64,000 bases of DNA from Nocardia iowensis. Its GTDB lineage: Bacteria; Actinomycetota; Actinomycetes; Mycobacteriales; Mycobacteriaceae. Made by a program: the position numbers and the translations under genes. Below the pieces are notes generated by a model that had not been told where the DNA came from, did not search any database, and was given only the letters and a program-made list of their open reading frames with translations. Numbering within the stretch: position 1 is the stretch's first letter; each line of letters starts with the position of its first letter. The stretch covers positions 620,001 to 684,000 of the forward strand of contig NZ_CP078145.1 of the NCBI RefSeq assembly GCF_019222765.1, in the 5' to 3' direction. This document shows positions 22,374 through 31,597 of the stretch, in pieces.

Positions 22374-23246
22374 GTGGAAACGGTGGATGCGGACGCGCTG
22401 CTCGGGGCACACGGAGAACTGCTCGGCCGCCTGTTGCCCGGCGATGCGCCAACAGAGCTCACGGTGTGTGAAGGACAGTTCCACTATGTGGTGATCGGTT
22501 CGGAGCGAGTCGTCCGCCTGGCGCGCACCGATGCGGCGGCGGCGCGCCTGCCGTCTCGGGTGGCGGTGCTGCGTGTGCTGTCCGGGCTCGATCTCGGTGT
22601 GCGGGTCCCTGAGCCGCTGGCGGTGGCGGGGCCTGACGACGTGGTTCCTTATGTGGTGCTGACCCGGGTTCCGGGTGCGCCCTTGGTGGAAGGCACGGTC
22701 AGCGGTCCCGAGGTCGCGGAAGTTGTTGCTCGGCAATGCCATGCGTTGTTGTCCAGGCTGTTCGCGGCAGGGGGCGACCAAGCGATACGCGAATCGATCC
22801 CGCCCGCCCCTGCCGATCGATGGCGTCAGTTCGCCGACGGTGTCCGTGCCGAGCTGTATCCACTCATGCATGCCAGCGGGCGGACCCGCGCCGAGCGCGA
22901 ATTGACGGCGCTCGAAGCTCTCCCGCAGCTGAGCAGCGCGGTTGTCCACGGCGATCTCGGCGGTGCAAACCTGTTGTGGGACAACGTCGATGGATTACCC
23001 GCCTTGCGCGGCGTCGTCGACTGGGACGATGTCTGTCTCGGTGACCCGGCCGAGGACTTCGCTGCCGTCGGCGCTTACGGCCCAGAGGTACTGCGCAGGG
23101 TGCTGGCGCACACCGACGGCCCAACTGGCGACCTCGTCGCCCGAATAGCTGCTATCCAAGGCACTTTCGCCCTCCAGCAGGCCCTCGCCGCCTACCGCGA
23201 CGGCGACGACGAAGAGCTCGCGGACGGCTTGACCGGCTACCGCTGA
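22374..23246 (+). CDS. Aminoglycoside phosphotransferase-like kinase
   Basis: A 290-residue protein with the protein-kinase-like APH fold. The catalytic loop is VVHGDLGGANLLWD (His-Gly-Asp...Asn) and the metal-binding GVVDWDDVCLGDP follows. Members phosphorylate small molecules such as aminoglycosides, macrolides, choline or homoserine. The substrate is unknown, and nothing here specifically indicates drug resistance. The start is a GTG at 22374, with GTG 22383 as an alternative. It ends five bases before the convergent DUF427 gene. Confidence 0.75.
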   Translation: METVDADALLGAHGELLGRLLPGDAPTELTVCEGQFHYVVIGSERVVRLARTDAAAARLPSRVAVLRVLSGLDLGVRVPEPLAVAGPDDVVPYVVLTRVPGAPLVEGTVSGPEVAEVVARQCHALLSRLFAAGGDQAIRESIPPAPADRWRQFADGVRAELYPLMHASGRTRAERELTALEALPQLSSAVVHGDLGGANLLWDNVDGLPALRGVVDWDDVCLGDPAEDFAAVGAYGPEVLRRVLAHTDGPTGDLVARIAAIQGTFALQQALAAYRDGDDEELADGLTGYR

Positions 23247-23251
23247 ACCAC

Positions 23252-24028
23252 TCAGCTGAACGGACTGTGCGGACGTTCCTGAAGTTCGCCGTCGACGTAG
23301 GTGTCGACCTTCTCGTTGTAGAAGCAGACCAGCCCGGCGATCTTCTGGCTCTCCGGCAGCGGCGTGCGGTAGCCCCACACATAGTCCCGGTATTCGTTGT
23401 CGCCCACGCGGACGGCCCAATAGTCGGCGGTGCCCTTGTAGGGACAGCTGGTGTGGGTGTCGGACGGCTGCAGCAGCTCCATCCGAACGTCGGTCATCGG
23501 GAGGTAATACCTTGCGGGCAGCCCGGTTTCGAAGAGAATGTGCGGAGAGTGCGAGTCCGCGACGGTGACACCGTCGATCTCCACCCGCACGTGCCGGGAG
23601 CTGGCGAGGATGTCGACCCGGGAGTAGGGGTCGCGAGGGTGGACATAGACCGGCTCGTCCTCTTCGAACCACTCGTCCATCTTGTTCCATTCGAGCCGCA
23701 CCAGCTCGTTCAGCTCGGTCAGCGGTGAATCGTGGTAGCGCAGTGCGGCAGCGGCGGCCGTGGCGCCATCGACGACCACGTCGTATTCCGTCGCATCACC
23801 GCGACTGGGGGAGTGGCGGGTGTTGCCGGTCGGCTCGAGTTTCGCGTGCAGATCCGCGGCGGGTATGTAGTACGTCGGATAGTGCGGGCTCTCCCACACC
23901 AGCACCGGCCGTGCCGTATCGGCCACCACGCGGCCACCGAGAAATACCCGTACTCGCTTCTGGCTGGCCTCGACCTTTACCCGCCCGCGCTGCGCATCGC
24001 CCATACCACTCGACGGTACTCCCGCCAT
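23252..24028 (-). CDS. Protein with tandem DUF427 domains
   Basis: A 258-residue protein made of two DUF427 (beta-tent) domains. The first, around 18-110, contains VRVFLGGRVVADTARPVLVWE and YYIPAADL. The second, around 140-245, repeats the pattern with VRVEIDGVTVADSHSPHILFE and YYLPMTDV, then DTHTSCPYKGTADYW. DUF427 proteins are widespread in actinomycetes and of unknown function. The start is either ATG 24028 or ATG 24004, eight codons later. It lies four bases after the MFS gene on the same strand, so it probably shares the MarR-MFS transcript. Confidence 0.78.
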   Translation of the reverse strand: MAGVPSSGMGDAQRGRVKVEASQKRVRVFLGGRVVADTARPVLVWESPHYPTYYIPAADLHAKLEPTGNTRHSPSRGDATEYDVVVDGATAAAAALRYHDSPLTELNELVRLEWNKMDEWFEEDEPVYVHPRDPYSRVDILASSRHVRVEIDGVTVADSHSPHILFETGLPARYYLPMTDVRMELLQPSDTHTSCPYKGTADYWAVRVGDNEYRDYVWGYRTPLPESQKIAGLVCFYNEKVDTYVDGELQERPHSPFS

Positions 24029-24032
24029 CGGC

Positions 24033-25280
24033 TCAGTCGCCCACGGTGATCGCTGTCGCTTCGTCGATGCTGTGCGGCGCGGGATCGTGGTCGTCGATGT
24101 GCGCGAGCGCCGTGCGACCGGTCAGCAGGACGAGTACCGCGGCCGCGGTGCAGGCGGCGCCGACCCAGAACGGCAGCGCGATGCTGTGCTCACCGAGCTT
24201 GCCCGCGAGGTACGGCGCGGCCGCGCCACCGGCGAAGCGGACGAAGCTGTAGGCCGCCGAAGCGGTCGACCGTTCGACCGGCGCGGAGATCATCACGGCC
24301 TCGGTGATCAGGGTGTTGTTCACCCCGAGGAACAGCCCGGCCAGCACGGTACCGATGATCAGCACCGGCTTGTGCTCGGCGAACGCCGCCATCACCGCGA
24401 GGTCCGCGGCGAACAGCGCCAGCGACAACCCCATCATCGGCAGCGAACCGAACCGGCGCTGCAATCGCGGCGCCAGGAACACCGACGCGAGCGCGAGCAG
24501 CACGCCCCAGCCGCAGAAGATGAAGCCGATCGCGTAGGTGCCCATGTCCAGCGGGAACGGGGTGTAGGCGAGCAGCGTGAAGAAACCGAAGTTGTACAGC
24601 AGCGCGGTGAGGCTGACGGTCAGCAGCCCACGATGGCGCAGCGCGAGGAACGGGGCGGCGATCGAGGTGTGGTGCGTCGGCTTCGGCCCCTCGGGCAGCA
24701 GCACGACGATGCTGACCAACGCGACAGCCATCAATACCGAGACACCGAAAAATGGTCCACGCCAGCTGATTCCGCCGAGCACGCCGCCGAGCAGCGGGCC
24801 GGTGGCGATGCCGATGCCCAGCGCGGCCTCGTAGAGGATGATCGCGCGGGCGACACCGCCGCTGGCCGCGCCGACGATGGTGGCCAACGCGGTGGCGATG
24901 AACAGGGCGTTGCCGAGACCCCAGCCCGCCCGGAATCCGACGATCTGAGTGACGGTGTCCGACAACCCCGCCAATGCCGCGAACACGATGATGATGGCCA
25001 GGCCGGCCAGCAATGTCTTCTTGGCGCCGAACCGGCTGGACACCACGCCGGTGATCAGCATGGCGACGCCGGTGACGAGCATGTAGCTGGTGAAGAGCAG
25101 CGAAACCTGCGAAGGCGAGGCGTTCAGCTGTTCACCGATGGGTTTCAGAATCGGATCTACCAGCCCGATGCCCATGAAGGCGATGACGCTGGCAAACGCG
25201 ACGGCCCACACGGCTTTCGGTTGCCGGGTCGTCTCGCTGGTGTCCGCGCCCGCGGCGCGTTGCGGAGCCGTAGTGCTCAT
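24033..25280 (-). CDS. MFS drug/metabolite exporter
   Basis: A 415-residue major facilitator with 12 predicted membrane helices. The loop 2-3 signature is VSSRFGAKKTLLAG, and motif-C-like glycines are in GPLLGGVLGGISWRGPFFGV, which points to a DHA1-type proton antiporter. The transported compound is unknown. It starts at ATG 25280 inside the stop of the MarR gene (ATGA overlap). That arrangement is typical of an exporter controlled by its adjacent MarR repressor. Confidence 0.88.
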   Translation of the reverse strand: MSTTAPQRAAGADTSETTRQPKAVWAVAFASVIAFMGIGLVDPILKPIGEQLNASPSQVSLLFTSYMLVTGVAMLITGVVSSRFGAKKTLLAGLAIIIVFAALAGLSDTVTQIVGFRAGWGLGNALFIATALATIVGAASGGVARAIILYEAALGIGIATGPLLGGVLGGISWRGPFFGVSVLMAVALVSIVVLLPEGPKPTHHTSIAAPFLALRHRGLLTVSLTALLYNFGFFTLLAYTPFPLDMGTYAIGFIFCGWGVLLALASVFLAPRLQRRFGSLPMMGLSLALFAADLAVMAAFAEHKPVLIIGTVLAGLFLGVNNTLITEAVMISAPVERSTASAAYSFVRFAGGAAAPYLAGKLGEHSIALPFWVGAACTAAAVLVLLTGRTALAHIDDHDPAPHSIDEATAITVGD

Positions 25281-25750
25281 CGATGTTCCCTCGATATCGG
25301 ATTGTGCTGTCGGGTAGCCGTTTTCAGGGCCTCCAGCAGTTCGTTCAAATCGGTGTCCAGGCGCGCGAGGCGCGCGATGTCGAAGCCGTCCAGCCGCGTG
25401 GTGAGCGCGGCGGCGAAGGCCTGACGCGCCTGAGTGAGCCGGGTGCGTCCGGCCGGGGTGAGTTCGACGACGACGGCCCGGGAATCCGCCGAGTCCTTGC
25501 GTCGGGTCGCGAAACCGTCCGCGACCAACCTGCCGATCAGCGTCGTTGCCGCCGGCTGGGAACAACGGTCGATCCTGGCGAATTCACTGACCCGCACGGC
25601 GCCGTGTTCGTCGAGCACCGCCAGTGCCCGCAACACCGCACGCGGCAAATCGTCGCCGCTGATCACCCCGGCCAGCCGAGTGAGCCTGCCCGCGGTGACG
25701 AGTAGATCGACGACGATGTCATCCGCTGTGTTCACCGGGACCTGCTGCAC
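25277..25750 (-). CDS. MarR-family regulator
   Basis: A 157-residue winged-helix MarR protein. The DNA-binding part spans VSEFARIDRCSQPAATTLIGRLVADGFATRRKD, with the wing DSRAVVVELTPAGR following. It probably represses its own operon and the downstream MFS exporter and responds to a small ligand. The start is GTG 25750; a GTG at 25735 with AGG four bases upstream is a credible alternative. The 50 bp upstream are markedly AT-rich and contain an inverted pair AGATAT/ATATCT, a candidate promoter and operator. Confidence 0.85.
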   Translation of the reverse strand: MQQVPVNTADDIVVDLLVTAGRLTRLAGVISGDDLPRAVLRALAVLDEHGAVRVSEFARIDRCSQPAATTLIGRLVADGFATRRKDSADSRAVVVELTPAGRTRLTQARQAFAAALTTRLDGFDIARLARLDTDLNELLEALKTATRQHNPISREHR

Positions 25751-25790
25751 TCAGATATTATTACATAAGCTAACTATCTATATCTCGTGA
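25751..25790 (-). promoter_or_regulatory. AT-rich promoter/operator of the MarR-MFS operon
   Basis: A short AT-rich stretch stands out from the surrounding GC-rich DNA. It contains AGATAT at 25753-25758 and its inverted copy ATATCT at 25780-25785. Its position directly before the marR start suggests a promoter overlapped by an autoregulatory operator. Confidence 0.45.
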
Positions 25791-25808
25791 ACTCGATCAC
25801 GGAACGCC

Positions 25809-25841
25809 AAAGCCCCGGTACGCAGGGCATACCGGGGCTTT
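25809..25841 (-). terminator. Terminator of the fadD3-fadE33 operon
   Basis: A perfect 12-bp stem, AAAGCCCCGGTA and its complement, has a 9-base loop and lies 11 bp past the stop of the last acyl-CoA dehydrogenase gene. The A/T ends of the stem give U-runs in either direction. Confidence 0.82.
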
Positions 25842-25851
25842 GAACCGGTGT

Positions 25852-26907
25852 TCAGGCGTTGAGCGGCACCGGGCGGCATGGTGTGCCGAAGAGGTGCGCG
25901 GTGCCGTGGGCGCGTTTGAAGAACAGGTGGGCGTCGTGCTCCCAGGTGATGGCGATGCCGCCGTGCAGCTGGACGGTTTCGGCCACGATCGTGGTCAGTG
26001 CGTCCGAGCAGTGCAGGCGGGCGACCCAGACGTCTTCGGCGGTGGTGGGGCTGTTCTCGGCTACCGCGACGGTGGCGGCGGCCGAGGCGGACTTGGCCGA
26101 TTCCAGCAGCACGTACATGTCGGCCATGCGGTGCTTCAGGGCCTGGAAGCTGCCGATCGGGCGGCCGAACTGGACTCGGGACTTGGTGTATTCAACGGTC
26201 ATCTCCAGGCACCGCTCGGCGGCACCGACCTGTTCGGCGGCGACTGCGGCCCAGGCGATTTCGCGCAGCCGCGTGATCGCGGAAGCGTGATCGCCGGTGC
26301 CGAGACGGCGGGCAACGGCAGCCGTACAGGTGATCCGGGTGAGTTTGCGCGTGGGATCCATGGTCCGCACGACGTGCCGGGCAACTCCGGTCGCGGTGGG
26401 GTCGACCTCGAAGAAACCGGTCGGGGTAACCACGATCAGTGTGTCGGCATTGTGGCCGTCGAGAACGTAATGGGCTGTGCCGGTAAGTGTTCCGCTCGAC
26501 TCGTGCACACCCGGTGCTTCCCAGCCGCTTTCGCTCGCCCAGCACACCGCGAGCGTGCGAGTGCCCGCCGCGACCTCGGGGAGTATCCGGGCGCACGCTT
26601 CCGGATCGGCGGACAGCAGCACGGCCTGTGCACCGAGAACAGCGGACCCGAGCATGGGAACACCGGCCAGGGTCCGGCCGAGTTCACCGACCACCACGAG
26701 GGATTCGACCAGACTCGCGCCGAAGCCGCCGTACTCCTCGGGAATGGCCAGCGCCGCCACGCCGATCTGCTCGCACAGCAGCCGCCACAGCGCCGGGTCG
26801 TAACCGAGGTCGGTGTCCATTGCCGCGCGCACCGAGGCGGACCCGGCGTGCTTGGTGAGCAGTGCGCGAACCGAGGCGGTGAACTCCTGATGTTCGGTAC
26901 TCGTCAT
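25852..26907 (-). CDS. fadE33: Acyl-CoA dehydrogenase, FadE33-like
   Basis: A 351-residue acyl-CoA dehydrogenase-fold protein, last in the fadD3 operon. FAD/substrate-domain landmarks are IPEEYGGFGASLVES, YTKSRVQFGRPIGSFQALKHRMADMY and VQLHGGIAITWEHDAHLFFKR. By position it corresponds to FadE33 (Rv3564). In actinobacteria such short FadE proteins pair as heterotetramers, and this one may pair with a neighbouring FadE. It is expected to dehydrogenate C/D-ring CoA intermediates of the HIP pathway. Its ATG overlaps the stop of fadE32 (ATGA). Confidence 0.83.
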   Translation of the reverse strand: MTSTEHQEFTASVRALLTKHAGSASVRAAMDTDLGYDPALWRLLCEQIGVAALAIPEEYGGFGASLVESLVVVGELGRTLAGVPMLGSAVLGAQAVLLSADPEACARILPEVAAGTRTLAVCWASESGWEAPGVHESSGTLTGTAHYVLDGHNADTLIVVTPTGFFEVDPTATGVARHVVRTMDPTRKLTRITCTAAVARRLGTGDHASAITRLREIAWAAVAAEQVGAAERCLEMTVEYTKSRVQFGRPIGSFQALKHRMADMYVLLESAKSASAAATVAVAENSPTTAEDVWVARLHCSDALTTIVAETVQLHGGIAITWEHDAHLFFKRAHGTAHLFGTPCRPVPLNA

Positions 26908-27935
26908 GCCGTCCCCCGCAATTGGCGGGCAAGCACCGCTTCGTCGCGGAGCGCGCGGGCGATCCGCGAGCGGTGCAGATCCGTTGTGCCCCAAGCAGAA
27001 CGGAGCGCGGTCACCTTGCTCAACCACAGCGACAAATCGTATTCGGCGGTATAGCCGATCGCGCCGTGCACCTGGAGAGCGGCCCTGGCCGCCCGGTAAG
27101 CGGCATCGCCACAGGCGATCACGGCGGCCGACACATCCCGGCTGCGCGTCGGTTCATCCATGGTGAGCGCGGCGCGGAAGAGCAGCGGTTCGGCCAGATC
27201 CAGCGCGATCAGCACATCGGCGAGCTTCTGCTTGACGGCTTGGAACTCACCGATCGGCTTGCCGAACTGCTTGCGCTGCTTGGCATATCCGGTGGTGGCG
27301 TCGAGCAGCGCGCGTCCCGCGCCGAGTACTTGCGCCGCACCGGCCAGTGCGCCGGTGTCGAACGCGACAGCGATGGCGTCCAGTACCTCGTCGCCCTCGG
27401 CAATCGGCTCGTCGGCCGTGACCGCGAACAGTCGGCGAGCCGGATCGATCGACCGCACCAGTCCGGCCCGCTGTCCGGTGTACAGCTGCGCGCCGTCCGC
27501 GAGCAGCACCACTTCGGCCGAATCGGCGTCCAACGCCACGCTGTGCTGATCCGGTGACGCGAAAGCGATGGTGCCCATCGCGGCACCTTCGGCGAAGCCC
27601 GGCAGCCAGCGCGCGGCCAGGCGCTTGTCCGGCAGTGCTTGCAGTAGCGCGGGTATCGCGGCCGCGGTCTCCACCAGCGGGCCCGGCGCGGCGGCCCGGC
27701 CCAGCTCGACGAACGCCACCACCAGATCGATCGGCTCCGCACCGACCCCGCCGTGCTCTTCCTCGATGGCCAGACCGAGCACGCCCGCACCCGCCAGTTG
27801 GCGGATCAGGGCGCGCCCCGGACGGGGATCGCCGGTCGCCCAGCTGCGCACCGCGCCGGGGGTGCGGCCCGCGTCCAGCAGCTTGCGCACGCTGGTGCCG
27901 AAGTCGAGTTGTTCCGGACTGAGCGCGAATCTCAT
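26904..27935 (-). CDS. fadE32: Acyl-CoA dehydrogenase, FadE32-like
   Basis: A 343-residue acyl-CoA dehydrogenase with GVLGLAIEEEHGGVGAEPIDL, YAKQRKQFGKPIGEFQAVKQKLADV and LQVHGAIGYTAEYDLSLWLSKV. It sits between fadE31 and fadE33-like genes with four-base overlaps on both sides, as Rv3563 does in M. tuberculosis. FadE32 is assigned to a late dehydrogenation step after ring C/D opening. The exact substrate is taken from the family, not from this sequence. The short length suits a subunit of a heteromeric FadE complex. Confidence 0.84.
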   Translation of the reverse strand: MRFALSPEQLDFGTSVRKLLDAGRTPGAVRSWATGDPRPGRALIRQLAGAGVLGLAIEEEHGGVGAEPIDLVVAFVELGRAAAPGPLVETAAAIPALLQALPDKRLAARWLPGFAEGAAMGTIAFASPDQHSVALDADSAEVVLLADGAQLYTGQRAGLVRSIDPARRLFAVTADEPIAEGDEVLDAIAVAFDTGALAGAAQVLGAGRALLDATTGYAKQRKQFGKPIGEFQAVKQKLADVLIALDLAEPLLFRAALTMDEPTRSRDVSAAVIACGDAAYRAARAALQVHGAIGYTAEYDLSLWLSKVTALRSAWGTTDLHRSRIARALRDEAVLARQLRGTA

Positions 27936-29116
27936 CGGCTGCTCCCTCTGTGCTTACCCACCCCGCCGGCTTCGCCGGCTGCCGACCCCCTAGGTAGTCC
28001 GAGCAGCCGCTCGGCGATGATATTGCGCTGAATCTCGTTGGTGCCCGCGTAGATCGGGCCGGACAGCGAGAACAGATAGCCGTCGGTCCACGGCCCGGAC
28101 CGCTCGGCGGCCGCGCCGAGCACCTCCAGTGCCGTCTCGTGCATCGCGATATCGAGCTCGGACCAGAACACCTTGGTGATCGAGGATTCCACGCCCAGCT
28201 TGCCGCCCTCGTTGAGCCGGGTCACCGTGCCGAAGGTGTGCAGCCGGTACGCCTCGCTGCCGATCCACGCGTCCACCACGGCATCGCGCTGCGCGGTGTT
28301 GGTCCGGTCGCCGGTGTCGAGCCAGAGGTCGATCAGCCGCTGTGCCGTGGCGCTGAACCGGCCGGGGCTGCGCAGCGACAGGCCGCGTTCGTTGCTCGAC
28401 GTGCTCATCGCCACCCGCCAGCCCTCTCCGGGCGCGCCGATCACATCGCGATCGGGCACGAACACCTCGTCGAGGAAGATCTCGGCGAAGCCGGGCTCGC
28501 CGTCCAACTGCGGAATCGGGCGCACCGAAACGCCATCCGCGGTCAGTGGGAACATCAGATAGGTCAGTCCCTTGTGCCGCTCGGCTTCCGGATCGCTGCG
28601 GAACAGCCCGAAGGCCCAGTCCGCGTAGGCCGCTCGCGAACTCCAGGTCTTCTGCCCGCTCAGCAACCAGCCGCCGTTGGTACGCCGGGCCGTCGACCGG
28701 ATGCCCGCGAGGTCGCTTCCTGCCTCCGGTTCCGACCAGGCCTGCGCCCAGATGTCGTCGCCGCGCGCCATCCGCGGCATGATCCGGTCCAGCTGCTCGG
28801 CGGTGCCGTGCTCGAAAAGCGTTGGCGCCAGCAGGAAGATGCCGTTCTGGCTCACCCGTCCCGGTGCGCCCGCCGCATAGTATTCCTGTTCGAACAGCAC
28901 CCATTCCAGCAGCGAGGCGTCGCGGCCGCCGTACTCCTCGGGCCAGGCGACCACCGAGAGGCGGGCGTCGGCGAGGGTGTGCTCCCAGGCTCGATGTGCC
29001 TCGAATCCGGCCGTGGTGTCCATCGAGGGCAGCGGTTGCGCGGGCTTGTTGGCGGCCAGGAATTCGCGGACTTCGGCTTGGAATTCCCGCGTCGCCTGAT
29101 CGATATCGAGATCCAC
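27932..29116 (-). CDS. fadE31: Acyl-CoA dehydrogenase, FadE31-like
   Basis: A 394-residue acyl-CoA dehydrogenase. Signature segments are VAWPEEYGGRDASLLEWVLF, AWSEPEAGSDLAGIRSTARR (flavin-binding), and at the C-terminus SGPIYAGTNEIQRNIIAERLLGLPR, the classic nucleotide-contact motif. It corresponds to FadE31 (Rv3562) by order. It lies one base from the enoyl-CoA hydratase gene upstream and overlaps fadE32 downstream by four bases. It probably works in degradation of the HIP-CoA propionyl side chain or rings. Confidence 0.86.
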   Translation of the reverse strand: MDLDIDQATREFQAEVREFLAANKPAQPLPSMDTTAGFEAHRAWEHTLADARLSVVAWPEEYGGRDASLLEWVLFEQEYYAAGAPGRVSQNGIFLLAPTLFEHGTAEQLDRIMPRMARGDDIWAQAWSEPEAGSDLAGIRSTARRTNGGWLLSGQKTWSSRAAYADWAFGLFRSDPEAERHKGLTYLMFPLTADGVSVRPIPQLDGEPGFAEIFLDEVFVPDRDVIGAPGEGWRVAMSTSSNERGLSLRSPGRFSATAQRLIDLWLDTGDRTNTAQRDAVVDAWIGSEAYRLHTFGTVTRLNEGGKLGVESSITKVFWSELDIAMHETALEVLGAAAERSGPWTDGYLFSLSGPIYAGTNEIQRNIIAERLLGLPRGSAAGEAGGVGKHRGSSR

Positions 29117-30001
29117 CTAGGTCGCCCCGTTCTGCGTAGCCTCGCCGGTCGCCTGTGCCTTCATCGTCTTGGCGTTCATGCCGCCCAGTGAGTCGGCGCC
29201 GACCTCGGCATTGTGTGCGTGCGCGAAGTGGTGCAGGCCGAACACCGAGTCCATCCCGCTGCGCATGCCCATCAGGTCTTCGGCCTGGTTCACCGCCTTT
29301 TTGGTCAGCGCGAGGCCGAATTGCGGCATGGTGGCGATCTTTTCGGCCAATGCCAGCGTCTCTGCCTCTAGCTCCGCGCGCGGCACGACCCGGTTGACCA
29401 TGCCCCACTCCTTGGCCTGCGCCGCACCGAACCGGTCCCCGGTGAACAGGAACTCCTTCGCCGCGCGCGGCCCCATCATCCAGGGGTGCGCGAAGTACTC
29501 GACGCCCGGAATGCCCATGCGCACAACGGGATCCGAGAAAAACGCGTCGTCGGCGGCGATGATCAGATCGCACACCCAGGCCAGCATGAGCCCACCTGCG
29601 ATGCAGGCGCCCTGCACCATGGCGATGGTCGGCTTGGGGATTTCCCGCCAGCGGCGGCACATGCCGAGATAGACCTCGAGCTCACGAGCGAAGCGCTGGT
29701 CGCCACCGACCTTGTCGACGTGGTCCCACCACAGCGCGGCCTTGTTCGGATAGTGGATGTGATGATCGCGGCCCGGGGTGCCGATATCGTGCCCGGCGCT
29801 GAAGTGTTTGCCGTTGCCCGCCAGCACGATCACGCCGACCTCGGGGTCCTCGACGGCCCGCTCGAAGGCGGCGTCCAGTGCGTAGGTCATCACCGAGTTC
29901 TGCGCGTTGCGGTAGTCCGGCCGGTTCAGCGTGACGATCGCCGTGCGGCCACGCACCTCGTACGTGACGACGTCACCCTCGTCCGGGATCGGTTCCGACA
30001 T
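29117..30001 (-). CDS. Enoyl-CoA hydratase/isomerase in the fadD3 operon
   Basis: A 294-residue crotonase-family protein. NGKHFSAGHDIG forms the first oxyanion-hole loop, and VQGACIAGGLMLAWVCDLIIA carries the second. Its glutamates do not sit clearly at the two canonical hydratase positions, so hydratase, isomerase or hydrolase activity is open. The M. tuberculosis fadD3-fadE31 junction has no such gene as I recall, so it looks like a lineage-specific member. Its ATG overlaps the fadD3 stop (TAATG). The KstR2-type operator upstream of fadD3 should control it. Confidence 0.82.
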   Translation of the reverse strand: MSEPIPDEGDVVTYEVRGRTAIVTLNRPDYRNAQNSVMTYALDAAFERAVEDPEVGVIVLAGNGKHFSAGHDIGTPGRDHHIHYPNKAALWWDHVDKVGGDQRFARELEVYLGMCRRWREIPKPTIAMVQGACIAGGLMLAWVCDLIIAADDAFFSDPVVRMGIPGVEYFAHPWMMGPRAAKEFLFTGDRFGAAQAKEWGMVNRVVPRAELEAETLALAEKIATMPQFGLALTKKAVNQAEDLMGMRSGMDSVFGLHHFAHAHNAEVGADSLGGMNAKTMKAQATGEATQNGAT

Positions 30002-31554
30002 TACGAAATCTCCTCACGTAGTTGACGCTTGAGCACTTTCCCGGCGGCGCTGTAGGGCAACTGGTCGCGGAACTCGATGAACCGCGGCACCTTGAAGTTG
30101 GCCAGCACGGTGGTGGCATGGGCGAGCACTTGGTCCTCGGTGAGCGTCGCGCCCGGCTTGCGGACCACGAATGCCTTGCCCACCTCGCCCATTCGGGTAT
30201 CCGGCACGCCGATCACGGCGGACTCGGCGACACCGTCCAACCGGGCCAGGGCCTGCTCGACCTCGGCCGGGTACACGTTGAAGCCGCCGGAGATGTACAT
30301 GTCCTTGAGCCGGTCGGTGATCTTCAGGTACCCACGCTCGTCCACCGTGCCGACATCGCCGGTGTGCAGCCAGCCGTCGGAATCGATGGCCGCCGCGGTG
30401 CTTTCGGGATCGTCGAGATAGCCGAGCATCACGTTCGGCCCGCGCAGCAGCACCTCGCCGTTGTCCGCCAGCCGCAGTTCGAAGTCGGCGATCGGACGGC
30501 CGCAGGTGCCCGCGATGGTCTCGGCGTCGTCATCGGCACGGCACATGGTGCCGAAACCGGCCGCCTCGGAGAGGCCGTAACCGGTGATGACGACATCGAA
30601 TTCGAGTTCCGACCGCATCCGCTCGACCAGCACCACCGGCACAGTCGCCGCTCCGGTCACCGCGACCCGCAGCGTGCTGAGGTCGAACTTGTCGCGGTCC
30701 GGGTAGTCGAGAATCGTCTGGTAGATCGTCGGCGGCCCGGGCAGCACGGTGATCTTTTCCGCGCTCACCAGCCGCATGGTGGCCGGTACGTCGAACACCG
30801 CCTGCGGAATGATCGTCGCCCCGGTGACCAGGCAGGCGAGGATGCCCGCCTTATAGCCGAAGTTGTGGAAGAACGGGCTCACCACCAGATAGCGGTCGTC
30901 GCCGTTCAGCGTGGTGCACTCCGCCCAAGCCCGGACGACCGAGAGCGCCTGCCGGTGGGCCACCAGCGTGCCCTTGCTGCGCCCGGTGGTACCGGACGTG
31001 AACAGGATGTCGGAAACGTCTTCCGGGCTGACGGCCGCCGCGCGCTCTTCCGCCTCGGCGAGCGTGGCCTTCTCGGCGACTCCGGCGAGCTCGGACCAGT
31101 TGAACGCGGTCGCGTCGCCGGTCGTGGTGTCCGGCTCGACCGGGATGACGACCACCGTCTCGATGTCGAGTGCCGGTGCGGCCGCGCGCAATTCGGCGAG
31201 CCGGTCGCGGCCGAGGAAGGTTCCGGCGATGAACAGTGCCCGCGCGTCGACCCTGCCGAGCACGTCGGCGGCCTCGTCGGCGACATAGCGGGTGTTCAAC
31301 GGCACCAACGCCGCACCGACATAGTGCGCGGCGAGCGCCGCGACCACCCAGTGGTGGGTGTTCGGCGCCCACATCGCGACTCGATCGCCCGCTTGCACGC
31401 CGCGGGCGATCAGCGCCCGCGCCACCTCCTGCACCGCCGCCAGCAGTTGCGTCCAGTCCAGCCGGACCGCGCCGTCGGCGAGGGCGGGGGCGGCGCCGAA
31501 GGTGCGCGCGGCGTGCTGCAGTGCCAGCGGTGTCGTCTGTGCAGGGGTTGTCAC
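30001..31554 (-). CDS. fadD3: HIP-CoA ligase
   Basis: FadD3 activates HIP, the indanedione propionate left after A/B-ring degradation, to HIP-CoA, which is also the effector of KstR2. The 517-residue ANL-family ligase has the P-loop ILFTSGTTGRSKGT, YGLSEAAGFGTMC, the A8 hinge TGDVGTVDERGYLKITDRLKDM and the catalytic C-terminal Lys in AAGKVLKRQL. I prefer GTG 31554, which has AAGGA five bases upstream, to the longer frame. A KstR2-type operator lies 44 bp upstream, shared with fadE30. It is first in a five-gene operon. Confidence 0.92.
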   Translation of the reverse strand: MTTPAQTTPLALQHAARTFGAAPALADGAVRLDWTQLLAAVQEVARALIARGVQAGDRVAMWAPNTHHWVVAALAAHYVGAALVPLNTRYVADEAADVLGRVDARALFIAGTFLGRDRLAELRAAAPALDIETVVVIPVEPDTTTGDATAFNWSELAGVAEKATLAEAEERAAAVSPEDVSDILFTSGTTGRSKGTLVAHRQALSVVRAWAECTTLNGDDRYLVVSPFFHNFGYKAGILACLVTGATIIPQAVFDVPATMRLVSAEKITVLPGPPTIYQTILDYPDRDKFDLSTLRVAVTGAATVPVVLVERMRSELEFDVVITGYGLSEAAGFGTMCRADDDAETIAGTCGRPIADFELRLADNGEVLLRGPNVMLGYLDDPESTAAAIDSDGWLHTGDVGTVDERGYLKITDRLKDMYISGGFNVYPAEVEQALARLDGVAESAVIGVPDTRMGEVGKAFVVRKPGATLTEDQVLAHATTVLANFKVPRFIEFRDQLPYSAAGKVLKRQLREEIS

Positions 31555-31597
31555 GGTTGTCCTTACCGTCTGTGGCGGGCACTTATGCAAGCGCCCT

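Noticed and set aside
22374..23246. Drug-resistance gene call for the APH-like protein
   Set aside because: The fold is shared by many small-molecule kinases, and no residue pattern or context points to an antibiotic.
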